DNA of 64,000 bases from CAZPBN01 sp964584935 (GTDB taxonomy: Bacteria > Acidobacteriota > Aminicenantia > Aminicenantales > Aminicenantaceae). Each line of letters starts with the position of its first letter. The first letter of the stretch is position 1. The DNA lies in contig CAZPBN010000003.1 in the NCBI GenBank assembly GCA_964584935.1, positions 91,521 through 155,520 on the forward strand. Direction: 5' to 3'. The notes beneath the pieces were generated by a model. That model saw only the letters and a program-made list of their open reading frames with translations. It ran no database searches and was not told the origin of the DNA. Below, piece after piece: positions 48,423 to 57,946 of the stretch. The position numbers were made by a program, and so were the translations under genes.

Positions 48423-51400
48423 ATGAGAAAATATTTTCTATTATTATTAATTTCCTTATTCGGGTTAATAATTATCACAACAAACGTCATCCAGGCAAAT
48501 TCAGAGAACGTCATTGAAAGGCCTCTAATGAGGTTCCCGGATATTTATGAGGATAATATTGTATTTGTGTATGGAGAAGACATATGGAAATTTTCTCCTC
48601 ATGAAGAAGTCGCAACAAGGCTGACCATCCATGATGGTGAGGAAAGATTTCCCAAGTTTTCTCCCAATGGCAAGTTGATTGCATTCACAGGTGAATACGA
48701 TGGGAATCCTGATATTTATATTATGAACCCTTATGGGGGAAACATAACCCGCCTGACTTATCATCCTGGATACGATGAAGTTGTAGGATGGCATCCCCAG
48801 AAAAATAAAATTATATTTCGATCAAATAGAGAAAGCGCCTCCAGGTACAATCAATTATTTATGATTGATCCTGATGGACGAAATCTCGAAAAATTAATCC
48901 TCCATGAAGCGGTGGCGGGAAGCTTTTCTGCAGACGGATCTATGATTGCTTATAACAGAGTAGCCAGAGAACACAGAACCTGGAAAAGATATAAAGGAGG
49001 GTTAGCACAGGATATTTATCTTTTTGATTTTAACACAAAAAAAGATAAAAAAATCACTGATTTTAAAGGAACAGATCGAATACCAATGTGGATTGGAAAA
49101 AGAATTTATTTTACTTCAGATAAAGATGGAGTTTTGAATATTTATTCCTTCGATACAGAAAACAAACAAATAACTCAACACACAACCCATAAAGAATATG
49201 ATGTGAGGCGACCTAGCAAAGGAATAACAAAAATAATTTATGAATATGGAGGAACTCTGAGGACATTTGATATAGAAACCGAAACTTCAGAACAGATTGG
49301 TGTCAAAATAAGGTCCGATGCCCCGGAAAAAAGGCCCTATATAAAAAATGTTAAAAATTTTGTCACAAATTTTGATTGTTCCCCCTCTGGAAATAGAGCG
49401 ATCGTTGTTGCAAGAGGAGAAGTTTTTACGGTTCCTCGTAAAAATGGCCCTACTCGAAACATCACCAATGATTCTGGTGCCAGAGATCGAGGTGCTGTGT
49501 GGTCTCCAGATGGTCAAAGAATTGCCTATATTTCCGATAAAAGTGGAGAATATGAAATTTATATAACAGATTCAAAAGGATTGAATAAGCCCACTAAATT
49601 GACAACCCATACAAGAGGATACAGGCAGAATTTGAAATGGTCTCCAGATGGTCAAAAAATTGCTTTTGCCGATCAAACATTGAGTTTATATTACATCGAT
49701 ATGGAAACAAAAAAAATAACAAAGGTGGATAAGGCTGAATATGAGAATGTTGATATTGATCTGGAAGACAAACCTATATATGATTTTAATTGGTCTCCTG
49801 ACAGCAGATATCTAACCTATTCAAAAATGGATAAAAACCTGGTCACAAAGGTCTATGTTTATTCCCTGAAAAATAAGACAATTCATTGTATAAGCAGTGG
49901 TTTGTTCAATGATTTTCATCCTGTTTTTACAAAGGACGGGGAACATCTATTGTTTGTTTCCAATAGAAGCTTTAATCCCACTTTTTCAGATATGGCTTGG
50001 GAAATGGTTTATAAGGATATTGCTACTATTTGTAGTGTGACTCTAAGTAAAGAGGGCAGTTCTCTCTTTCCTCCTGAAAGTGACGAAGCGGGATTAACAG
50101 ACAATGAAGTTAAAAAAGGAGATGATGACAATCAAGTCTTGATAGATTTTGAAGGGATAGAAAACAGAATAGAGATGTTTCCTCTGCCCAAGGGGAACTA
50201 CCGGGAATTAAAGGTCAATGAAGATTTTGTCTTTTATTTAAACTCTGAGGAAGGTGATTATAACCGTTTCAAATACCGAGACCTTGGTCCGAGAAATCTT
50301 TACGCTTTTTCATTGAAAGATAGAAAACAGCAGTTGGTGATCAAAGGGATCGATGATTATAAACTATCTTCAAATGGAACGCACATCGCTTATAAGAAAG
50401 GAAATAAAATCGGAATAATCAAGTCCAGTGACAGAGACTCAAAAGGACATGAACTAGACTTCTCGGATCTTCATATGAGAATTGTTCCCCAAAAAGAATG
50501 GAGACAAATATTTAACGAAGCATGGAGAATGGAAAGGGATTTTTATTATGAACCGGAGATGCACGGCGTTGATTGGGAAGCCATGAAGGAAAAATACGGC
50601 AAACTGCTTGCTTACGCCTCCTGCCGACAGGATGTGGGTTACCTTATTGGTGAGATGATAGGAGAGTTGAACACGTCCCACACTTATGTCTATGGCGGAG
50701 ATGTCAAAAGAGAAGCCGAAAGGTTGAATATAGGCATGCTGGGAACCGATTGGGAAGTGGATAAAAACAACAAACGTTATCAATTTAAAAAAATATACAA
50801 AGTTGCTGACTGGTCCAGAAAAGTCATCCCCCCCTTATCCAAACCAGGAATAAAAATAAACGAAGGAGATTATCTTCTCAAATTAAACGGAACAAAAGTA
50901 TCCACAAATAAAAACATATACAGCTACTTCCAAGGATTAGCCGGAAATCTGGTGAGTATTATAGTTAATGATAATCCCACCATGGACGGAGCCAAAGAGT
51001 ATATGGCAACACCGATCCGTTCTGAAAATACTCTCAGATATCGAGACTGGGTAGAGAATAATAGATTAAAAGTCGACAAAGCATCAGATGGAAGAATCGG
51101 CTATCTTCACTTACCGGATACTTACTTGGGCTCATGCGTTGAATTTCCCAAATACTTTTTTTCCCAACTCAATAAAAGAGCATTGATCATTGACGGAAGA
51201 TACAATGGAGGAGGATTGGATCCGGATATATTTTTGAGAAGACTTGATAAAAAAGTCAGAACCTATTGGACCAGAAGATATTCTCATGATCAGATTGGTC
51301 CTCCCACAGCGATGAGAGCCCATTATGCTTTGTTAACCAATAAACAGGCTGGCTCTGGCGGCGATATGCTTCCTTATGAATTCAGGCATAGAAAAATGGG

Positions 51401-51710
51401 TCCCATTATTGGCACAAGAACATGGGGAGGACTTGTCGGGGTTTCTATGTTCATCCAACTTATTGATGGCAGTGGATTAACTGCCCCGGATTACAGGGTT
51501 TACAGTGAAAAAGGAGAATGGGTTGTGGAAAATATTGGAATTGAGCCCGACATCAACGTTGATTTGGATCCTGCAGAAATGTCAAAAGGCTACGATGCCC
51601 AGTTAATGAAGGCTGTTGAGTTATTAAAGAAAAAACTGGAGCAGGAAAAAATAGAATGGCCTCAACATGAGGAATACCCCATAGACAAAAAAAGGAAAAA
51701 TAATAAATAA
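48423..51710 (+). CDS. Tricorn-type S41 protease, exported
   Basis: 1095 residues. Signal peptide (YFLLLLISLFGLIIITTNVI), then beta-propeller repeats (about 40-290 and 300-580; WSPDGQRIAYISDKSGEYEI and WSPDGQKIAFADQ show the PD40 blades), a helical C1 domain (EWRQIFNEAWRMERDFYY), a PDZ domain (LSKPGIKINEGDYLLKLNG) and the C2 catalytic S41 domain. H753 lies in LNTSHTYVYGGD and the nucleophile S978 in NKQAGSGGDMLPYEF. A short insert at about 560-590 is acidic. Tricorn cuts peptides; a secreted form fits protein scavenging. It is convergent with the transglutaminase gene. Confidence 0.92.
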   Translation: MRKYFLLLLISLFGLIIITTNVIQANSENVIERPLMRFPDIYEDNIVFVYGEDIWKFSPHEEVATRLTIHDGEERFPKFSPNGKLIAFTGEYDGNPDIYIMNPYGGNITRLTYHPGYDEVVGWHPQKNKIIFRSNRESASRYNQLFMIDPDGRNLEKLILHEAVAGSFSADGSMIAYNRVAREHRTWKRYKGGLAQDIYLFDFNTKKDKKITDFKGTDRIPMWIGKRIYFTSDKDGVLNIYSFDTENKQITQHTTHKEYDVRRPSKGITKIIYEYGGTLRTFDIETETSEQIGVKIRSDAPEKRPYIKNVKNFVTNFDCSPSGNRAIVVARGEVFTVPRKNGPTRNITNDSGARDRGAVWSPDGQRIAYISDKSGEYEIYITDSKGLNKPTKLTTHTRGYRQNLKWSPDGQKIAFADQTLSLYYIDMETKKITKVDKAEYENVDIDLEDKPIYDFNWSPDSRYLTYSKMDKNLVTKVYVYSLKNKTIHCISSGLFNDFHPVFTKDGEHLLFVSNRSFNPTFSDMAWEMVYKDIATICSVTLSKEGSSLFPPESDEAGLTDNEVKKGDDDNQVLIDFEGIENRIEMFPLPKGNYRELKVNEDFVFYLNSEEGDYNRFKYRDLGPRNLYAFSLKDRKQQLVIKGIDDYKLSSNGTHIAYKKGNKIGIIKSSDRDSKGHELDFSDLHMRIVPQKEWRQIFNEAWRMERDFYYEPEMHGVDWEAMKEKYGKLLAYASCRQDVGYLIGEMIGELNTSHTYVYGGDVKREAERLNIGMLGTDWEVDKNNKRYQFKKIYKVADWSRKVIPPLSKPGIKINEGDYLLKLNGTKVSTNKNIYSYFQGLAGNLVSIIVNDNPTMDGAKEYMATPIRSENTLRYRDWVENNRLKVDKASDGRIGYLHLPDTYLGSCVEFPKYFFSQLNKRALIIDGRYNGGGLDPDIFLRRLDKKVRTYWTRRYSHDQIGPPTAMRAHYALLTNKQAGSGGDMLPYEFRHRKMGPIIGTRTWGGLVGVSMFIQLIDGSGLTAPDYRVYSEKGEWVVENIGIEPDINVDLDPAEMSKGYDAQLMKAVELLKKKLEQEKIEWPQHEEYPIDKKRKNNK

Positions 51711-51773
51711 ATCTAGTAAGCAATCTATTTAAAAAATAATTAGAAGGGAAAAATTGTTGGAGGAAAGGAACTC

Positions 51774-53402
51774 CTATTCCTTCTCATCCTTTTTTACCTT
51801 ATCCCACTCTGCAATCTTTTCAACCCTGAGTTGGACTGGTCCATCTGCCTGCCAAGATTCAGATGAATTATAATTCCATCCAAGATACTGGGAGCCTCCC
51901 CCTCCTTCCGTTGTAATAAGGAATCGATTGGAAAGATGACCAAAACCCATGGCCTGATCACGAGGCCATGTTCTATCTCCTCCACTGGGATCAACAGGAA
52001 TCCATTCATAACCGGGAAGATAGATTTCGACCCACCGGTGATACACATAATCAAAACAGGCCTCCTCTCCCCGAACAACAACTGAGCCCACATAACGCGC
52101 TGGGACTCCAGCAGCCCGGCACATGGCAATATAGACAAATGTGTATTCCGAACAGGAACCAGAACCCCGCTTGAGCACTGTGGGGGCAATATCCCAGCCA
52201 CCGGTTCTTTCATAAAATAGCTTTTCACGCAGGTAATCAAAAATATTTCGAGCTATCCAGTAAGGATTTGACTCCTTTCCTGCCGCTTCTTTTACAGATT
52301 TCTGAATATATGGATCATCCAGGCAGTACTTTTCGTTATCCTGAAGATATTTTTCTTTGACATTTGGGGGAATATCAGCTAATGAACCAACCTTTTCGGG
52401 GATGATATGATACATCACATCGTAGATCTTTGCCTCAACTCTCATAACAGGCGAGCAGTTATCTCCAGCTTTGAGTTCATCAAAATGAAAACAGGCAACT
52501 CGCTGTTGGTACTGATCCGTTAAGAACTCACTTGGTTTCTTGGGGTAAGTAATGTCTATGATATTCTGCGTGCTTCTGTTTTTAGGCTCAGCTATGTATA
52601 TATTCAAATCATGAAGAGTGGCGGGGCCGTAATTGATGATGTCGCTTATGAATTCAATTTTTGCCCACCGCTCATTGGTTCTAGTATAAGAAACATCCTT
52701 AAAAACATCAATTTCAAACAGGCTGTCTGTCTGATAATCAACGCCCCAGAGCTTATTTTCTGACCATGCTAATCCCCATGGATACGGTCCCGGAGATGGA
52801 AGTATCATAACAACCACTCCGCTTTCAGAATGAACACGATACAATTCATCGAAAGAACGGTCTGCAATCCATATGTATTTGCCATCATATGCCATTCCTC
52901 TGGGATCTCTAGCCGGAGAACGAAATGAAGCAATTGTGGTTCCGTCTTCCGGACTGATTCTATAAATCATGTCATCTCCATTATCTGAAACCCAAAGACA
53001 GGTTCCATCCCATGCCAGTCCTTGGGGATTAGAAGTCGGAGCCATAATGACGTTAAGGAGTTTACCACTTTGGGGACAAACTTGATAGATCTTACCTGAA
53101 TAGGACTCTGTTTCTGTATTTGTAAAATCCATATCAGATATCCATAAATGTTTGCCATCCCAGGCAAGACCTGTGGTAAAGTATCCTGGGGCATCAAACT
53201 GACGATCAATTTCACCGGTTTCAGGATTGATCCGATAGATTTGATCAGTTTTTCTGTCCAGACTCCAAAGCATTTCTCCATCAAACGTCAAACCAGTTGG
53301 ACATGGAGAAGGAGCGGGAATGGAATCCTCGGCATCACTTGTTGTTCCATAAACCAAAGTAATTGATAAAAGAATTGAAATAATAACGAATATATTCTTC
53401 AT
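51774..53402 (-). CDS. Secreted beta-propeller/transglutaminase-like protein
   Basis: 542 residues: signal peptide (FVIISILLSITLVYGTTS), a beta-propeller of NHL-like blades (GLTFDGEMLWSLDRKTDQIY, GLAWDGKHLWISD, GMAYDGKYIWIADRS) over residues about 30-250, a beta-sandwich region with NYGPATLHDLNIYIAEP, and a transglutaminase core from about 360. Catalytic Cys is in RGSGSCSEYTFVYIAMC, His in DYVYHRWVEIYLPGYEW and Asp in IPVDPSGGDRTWP. Such proteins act on surface proteins as proteases or crosslinkers; which is unknown. It ends in TAG, 60 bases from the tricorn gene's end. Confidence 0.85.
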   Translation of the reverse strand: MKNIFVIISILLSITLVYGTTSDAEDSIPAPSPCPTGLTFDGEMLWSLDRKTDQIYRINPETGEIDRQFDAPGYFTTGLAWDGKHLWISDMDFTNTETESYSGKIYQVCPQSGKLLNVIMAPTSNPQGLAWDGTCLWVSDNGDDMIYRISPEDGTTIASFRSPARDPRGMAYDGKYIWIADRSFDELYRVHSESGVVVMILPSPGPYPWGLAWSENKLWGVDYQTDSLFEIDVFKDVSYTRTNERWAKIEFISDIINYGPATLHDLNIYIAEPKNRSTQNIIDITYPKKPSEFLTDQYQQRVACFHFDELKAGDNCSPVMRVEAKIYDVMYHIIPEKVGSLADIPPNVKEKYLQDNEKYCLDDPYIQKSVKEAAGKESNPYWIARNIFDYLREKLFYERTGGWDIAPTVLKRGSGSCSEYTFVYIAMCRAAGVPARYVGSVVVRGEEACFDYVYHRWVEIYLPGYEWIPVDPSGGDRTWPRDQAMGFGHLSNRFLITTEGGGGSQYLGWNYNSSESWQADGPVQLRVEKIAEWDKVKKDEKE

Positions 53403-53610
53403 ATTAAAATCCTCCCCTTAAAAGTTATCTCGCAATTTTTTTCATTCAATGACTAGTATAAAAATTATTTTTAAATTATGCAAATCAAAATTAATTATTA
53501 TCTCGGCTCCCAAAGCCCATACCAAAAAGAATACAATTTAAATAGTTTGGATTTAAAGCATTAAACAAAATATTTTAAAATTATCAATTTTCATTAGAGA
53601 AATTAATTTC

Positions 53611-53636
53611 TTGACAACACATAACATCTCAGATAG
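53611..53636 (+). promoter_or_regulatory. Promoter of the TetR gene
   Basis: TTGACA (53611-53616), 17-base spacer, then TAGAAT at 53634-53639 (counted from the T). It is followed directly by the operator palindrome at 53643-53656 and the ATG at 53660. Confidence 0.6.
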
Positions 53637-53642
53637 AATGTG

Positions 53643-53656
53643 AGTGAGCGTTCACT
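53643..53656 (+). promoter_or_regulatory. TetR operator 1
   Basis: AGTGAGCGTTCACT: AGTGA and TCACT half-sites around a four-base centre. It shares both half-sites with the second palindrome before the exporter gene, and lies between the promoter and start codon, where a repressor would block transcription. Confidence 0.75.
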
Positions 53657-53659
53657 TTC

Positions 53660-54262
53660 ATGGCTAAATCAATTTTTTCACTGGAAGAAGACTCCAGAAA
53701 AAAAGAAATTATACAAACAGCTTTAGAGATTATAGACAAGTATGGAATCAAAGGATTGACAATCTCCCGCATATCCAAAGAAGTCGGTTTTGTGGAATCA
53801 GCGCTATACAGACATTTCGAATCGAAGAGAAATATCATTTCATTCCTTCTGGATCAATATCTTCTTTTAGGGAAAAAAAATTTTATCGAAATAAGTGAAA
53901 CCTCCGATGATCCTATTGAACAATTAAAACTTCTTTTGAAAATTCACTTGGGAGCCCTTGAAGATATGCCTGGATTATTTAAGATCGTTCATTCCGATGA
54001 AATACATATTGGTGATGAGCTTCTTCTTAAAAAGCTCAACCTGCTGGTCGAAGAAATGGTCGAAAAAATAAAAGTAATCTTTCAAAAAGGAGTGAAAAAA
54101 GGAGTTCTAAAAAAAGGTTTTGATATGGATCTTTTAGCCATTAATTTTCTTGGAATTGTTCAAACAGCTTTTACTTATTGGACCATTAACGATCGGAAAT
54201 CATCCATTATCAAAATTGGTGAAAGTTTACTGGATCACTTGTTGTCCGGAATTAAAAAATGA
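53660..54262 (+). CDS. TetR-family repressor of the RND locus
   Basis: 200 residues. HTH at about 15-60: KEIIQTALEIIDKYGIKGLT, ISRISKEVGFVESALYRHFE. The C-terminal ligand domain (FLLDQYLLLGKKNFIEISE, then EQLKLLLKIHLGALEDMPG) is divergent, as usual. It lies directly before the exporter gene and two copies of a common palindrome precede both genes. So it represses itself and the RND/LolA/barrel operon, probably until it binds a hydrophobic ligand. Similar to regulators of fatty-acid or lipid export systems by context only. Confidence 0.88.
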   Translation: MAKSIFSLEEDSRKKEIIQTALEIIDKYGIKGLTISRISKEVGFVESALYRHFESKRNIISFLLDQYLLLGKKNFIEISETSDDPIEQLKLLLKIHLGALEDMPGLFKIVHSDEIHIGDELLLKKLNLLVEEMVEKIKVIFQKGVKKGVLKKGFDMDLLAINFLGIVQTAFTYWTINDRKSSIIKIGESLLDHLLSGIKK

Positions 54263-54288
54263 AGCTAAAAAATTTTCCCCTGGCTTGT

Positions 54289-54304
54289 GAGTGAATATTC
54301 ACTC
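54289..54304 (+). promoter_or_regulatory. TetR operator 2
   Basis: GAGTGAATATTCACTC, a perfect 16-base palindrome 19 bases before the RND gene ATG. Shares the AGTGA and TCACT half-sites with operator 1. Confidence 0.8.
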
Positions 54305-54323
54305 TTGAGGAAAAGGAACTAAA

Positions 54324-57188
54324 ATGAAAGAAAAAATATTGCATTCAATCATAAAAAGAAGGTGGATTGTTTTGTCACTCCTTATTTTGATAACCATATT
54401 CTTCTCTTTTCATATAAAAAATCTTCATTTCAACAATGCCCTCACAAAATTTGTTTCCAAAGATGATCCAGCCGTTAAGCTGATGTTTGAAACCGGAGAA
54501 AAATTCGGTTCAAACAACTTGGTCATGGTTGTCCTCAAACCTGTTGATAGGGATATATTTTCAGCACTTTTTCTAAAAAAAATTAAAACCCTTACGGAAA
54601 AGCTCCAGCAGAATGAAAACGTTTTTTTAGTCTCCTCCCTTGCTGATGCTCCGTTTATTACAAAAATTGAAGGTGGAATTGATATAAGAAACTTTCTTTG
54701 GGAAATACCTAAAGACAAGGAGGGATTAAACCAATTAAAAAAAGAAGCTCTCTCAAAAGAAAATTATATCAATAATTACATCTCTAGAGAGGGGGAATGG
54801 GCAGCTCTGGCTGTTTATCTCAAAGAAAAAGGAGATAATGTCAAGAAATTTAAAGAAGAGATAAAGCCAGTCATTGAAGATCACTTTAAAAACAAGGTTG
54901 ATATTTACTTTTCGGGAATTCCTTCGGATGCCTATTATGCTGATAAATTCATCAGCACTGATATATTAAAACTGGTTCCTGCAGTGCTTTCACTAATGAT
55001 CATCATTTTATCACTCAGTTTCAGGAAGTTCTATGGAGTCCTTTTTCCTTTAATGGTAGTGATTCTTGCTACTTCTTGGGTTTTTGGACTAATGGGACTT
55101 TTCGATATCCCTATGAATCTAATAACGCCTGGTATGCCTGTTCTTCTCATTGCCCTCGGATCAGCTTATGGCATCCATATCATGAATCAAATTTTTACGG
55201 ACAAAAAAGATTCCAAAACAGATTTTTCAAATCTTACCAAATCAATGTCCCACATCGCTTTGCCTGTCATTCTGGCAGGAGTCACAACAGCGGCAGGTTT
55301 TATATCTTTCATCACAGCAAAACTCAGAATAATAAGAGACTTCGGTATTCTCTCCGCGACAGGTATTGTTTTTGCTGTTCTGATTTCTCTCACTTTCATT
55401 CCAGCCTGTAAAGCCATCCTATCAAAAAAGAAAGAAACTGTACCCAAAAAACAAAAAGAAAAGACTTTTCTTTTTGTTCGTTTTTTACCAGATTTTGTAA
55501 TAAAGCACCCCATAACAATACTCATCGCATCATTTGTGCTTTTTATTATATTTTTTTCAGGTGTTTTCAAAATACAAAGAGAAGTGAATCTATCCGAATA
55601 TTATCCTATCGATAGCAAACCAACAAAAGCAAGAAACATTGTCAAGGAACATTTTGGAGGAAGCTATATTCTGACTTTATACTTTAAAGGAGAAAATATA
55701 AAATCAGCCAGCCGTTTGCGCCTGATACGGAGAACAGAAAACTATCTTTACAGCATCGAGAGCATCAATGTTCCTTTTTCAATTTCTGATACTGTTCAGA
55801 ACTTAAATTTTGAACTGAATGGCTTTTACAGTATTCCTGATTCTGATGGCAGGGTCAACAATCTTTGGTTTTTCCTGGAGGGAAGAAAAGAACTCAAACA
55901 GCTTGTCACTGAGGACATGAACGAAAGTTTGGTTGTATCTAAAACTCCGGTAACAAAAACCGAATACATGAAAAAAATTCAAAAGGATATTGAATCCTTC
56001 CTCTCCAAAGAATTTTCCCAGGATATTTTTGCCTACAGCCTTGAGGACTTATCCGCACAAAAAGCTCTTTTAATAAGAAGAAAAGAAACTTACCAGGTCC
56101 TTGAAGAAATTTCATGGTTGAGCTTTTATTACGGCGGCAAAGGAATCAATGTTGAAACATCCGGAAAGAAATTAGAATCACTGATAAACTTCATGCCTCA
56201 ACCTGAAGACGATGACGTTTTAGAAATCATCCAATCAAAATTCAAATCCTATATTTATTCGGATTATTTTGATTTCATCATTTCAGATAAAACAAAAAAA
56301 CAATTATTCGAACGTTTAATAACCGAAGTTGCCAGAGGAAAAGACTCCCAGGATAATTTCGAACAGATTTTGTCCAAAACAATCCCATCGAAGGAATATG
56401 ATTCCGAAATCGCCTCCTATGTTGCTTCAACCCTAATCCAAAGGATCGAGGAGGCTTCAAGAATTTCTTTCACTGAGAGAGCCTGGAATCATATTTTTTC
56501 TTTACTCCCTGAGGATTCAACAAACAATAAAAACTTTTGTAAAAAAGCTCGCGGACTTTTACATGAAATCTCAGATAATCTTGCCGTTCTTCCCCAATTA
56601 AAATCACAAAGAATCCCTGGAAATAAAGTTACTTTTGACCGAATAGATCAGAGTGGTTTCCCCGCATTTTTAAACAGTCTGGACCATTCATTATATGTTT
56701 CCCAGTATCAATCCCTGTTTTTTGCTTTTTTACTTACGTTCTTGATTGTTTCTTTAATGAAAAAGTCAATACGGATGGGCATTGTAGCCATTATACCCAT
56801 AGGGTTCTGTCTTGCTGTTATTTATGGTTTTTTAGGTTTGACAGGAATCCCATTGGATTATGCCACCATGATGATAGCAGGAGTATCGATTGGTGTGGGA
56901 ATTGATTACACAATTCATTTTATTCACGCTGTTGGAAAAGGGATGGAAAAAGGACTTTTACTAAAAGAAGCTGTTTATAGCGCTTTTACTGAAAAATGGA
57001 AGCCTATTCTTACAAATTCAACAGCGGTTCTCATGGGATTCCTTGTTCTTCTTTTATCATCTCTAAGCCCCCTGCGCGATTTTGGTTGCCTGATGGCTGG
57101 GTCTATGTTTCTTGCGGCTCTGTCTGCATTGACTTTGCTTCCTTCTCTCATTTTAGTTATAAAACCAAAATTTGGAGGTAAAAAATGA
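54324..57188 (+). CDS. RND-superfamily exporter of the HAE3 (MmpL-like) type
   Basis: 954-residue inner-membrane pump. Two halves each with a helix, a periplasmic domain and a five-helix bundle: IVLSLLILITIFFSFHI, TDILKLVPAVLSLMIIILSL, PVLLIALGSAYGIHIMNQIF in the first half; YQSLFFAFLLTFLIVSL and MMIAGVSIGVGIDYTIHFIH in the second, the latter with the GxxxDY motif of the proton relay. HAE3 pumps handle hydrophobic or lipid cargo (hopanoids, sterols, lipids) in related systems. The gene ends with an ATGA overlap to the LolA-like gene and is transcribed from a TetR-controlled promoter. Confidence 0.88.
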   Translation: MKEKILHSIIKRRWIVLSLLILITIFFSFHIKNLHFNNALTKFVSKDDPAVKLMFETGEKFGSNNLVMVVLKPVDRDIFSALFLKKIKTLTEKLQQNENVFLVSSLADAPFITKIEGGIDIRNFLWEIPKDKEGLNQLKKEALSKENYINNYISREGEWAALAVYLKEKGDNVKKFKEEIKPVIEDHFKNKVDIYFSGIPSDAYYADKFISTDILKLVPAVLSLMIIILSLSFRKFYGVLFPLMVVILATSWVFGLMGLFDIPMNLITPGMPVLLIALGSAYGIHIMNQIFTDKKDSKTDFSNLTKSMSHIALPVILAGVTTAAGFISFITAKLRIIRDFGILSATGIVFAVLISLTFIPACKAILSKKKETVPKKQKEKTFLFVRFLPDFVIKHPITILIASFVLFIIFFSGVFKIQREVNLSEYYPIDSKPTKARNIVKEHFGGSYILTLYFKGENIKSASRLRLIRRTENYLYSIESINVPFSISDTVQNLNFELNGFYSIPDSDGRVNNLWFFLEGRKELKQLVTEDMNESLVVSKTPVTKTEYMKKIQKDIESFLSKEFSQDIFAYSLEDLSAQKALLIRRKETYQVLEEISWLSFYYGGKGINVETSGKKLESLINFMPQPEDDDVLEIIQSKFKSYIYSDYFDFIISDKTKKQLFERLITEVARGKDSQDNFEQILSKTIPSKEYDSEIASYVASTLIQRIEEASRISFTERAWNHIFSLLPEDSTNNKNFCKKARGLLHEISDNLAVLPQLKSQRIPGNKVTFDRIDQSGFPAFLNSLDHSLYVSQYQSLFFAFLLTFLIVSLMKKSIRMGIVAIIPIGFCLAVIYGFLGLTGIPLDYATMMIAGVSIGVGIDYTIHFIHAVGKGMEKGLLLKEAVYSAFTEKWKPILTNSTAVLMGFLVLLLSSLSPLRDFGCLMAGSMFLAALSALTLLPSLILVIKPKFGGKK

Positions 57189-57946
57189 AAATAAAATCTA
57201 GTTTCATATTTATACTCATTTTTTGTTTGACATCCACCAGTTGGATGTTTTCTGAAAGCGAAATACTTAAGAAAGTGGATGAAAAGACCATAGGTTCACA
57301 GGCACCAAAGGATATGGAAGCCACCATAACTATGAAGATTGTCAGTTCTTCCGGTAATGAAAAAATAAGAAAAATAAAGGCATGGTCAAAAAATCTTGAG
57401 GAAAAAAATGACCTTCGGGTTATGAAATTTTTATCCCCTCCCGACGTCAGAAATATCGGATTCCTTGTTCTGGATGAAAACCAGATGTACCTTTATCTTC
57501 CGGAATTCCGGCGCATCAGAAGAATCGCTTCCCACAGCAAAAAGGAAAGTTTCATGGGATCCGATTTTTCCTACTACGATATGGGAACATCGGGGTTCTC
57601 TGAATTTTACAATTCCAGTCTTTTAAAAGAAGATGACATGAACTGGGTGTTAAAGCTAGAAAAAAAGCCTGGAAAAGACAAACCCTATAAGTCTTTAAAA
57701 ATGTGGGTATCTAAAGAATCCGGGCTTCCCTGGAAGACGGAAATGTACGATGATTCCGGCAAAGTGTGGAAAGAAACGATTCAGGAAATCAAACAGAAAG
57801 GAGACTACTGGATTCCCGTTCAGATCACCATGAAAGACAAAAAAAACGGATCCTATACGGTTATGACAATGGAAGACATTTCAGTGGATCAGAATCTGGA
57901 TGATTCAATTTTTACCACTCGATTTTTGAAAAGGAGAGTCATATGA
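57185..57946 (+). CDS. LolA-like outer-membrane lipoprotein-sorting protein
   Basis: 253 residues with a signal peptide (SFIFILIFCLTSTSWMFSE). The mature part has ATITMKIVSSSGNEKIRKIK, LRVMKFLSPPDVRNIGFLVL, YLPEFRRIRRIASHSKKESFMGS-type LolA/LppX strands (YLPEFRRIRRIAS) and DFSYYDMGTSGF, DSIFTTRFL at the end. This family forms a half-barrel that binds lipid in its cavity and commonly sits next to HAE3 pumps. It may accept lipid from the RND protein for the outer membrane. ATGA overlaps link it to both neighbours. Confidence 0.85.
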   Translation: MKIKSSFIFILIFCLTSTSWMFSESEILKKVDEKTIGSQAPKDMEATITMKIVSSSGNEKIRKIKAWSKNLEEKNDLRVMKFLSPPDVRNIGFLVLDENQMYLYLPEFRRIRRIASHSKKESFMGSDFSYYDMGTSGFSEFYNSSLLKEDDMNWVLKLEKKPGKDKPYKSLKMWVSKESGLPWKTEMYDDSGKVWKETIQEIKQKGDYWIPVQITMKDKKNGSYTVMTMEDISVDQNLDDSIFTTRFLKRRVI

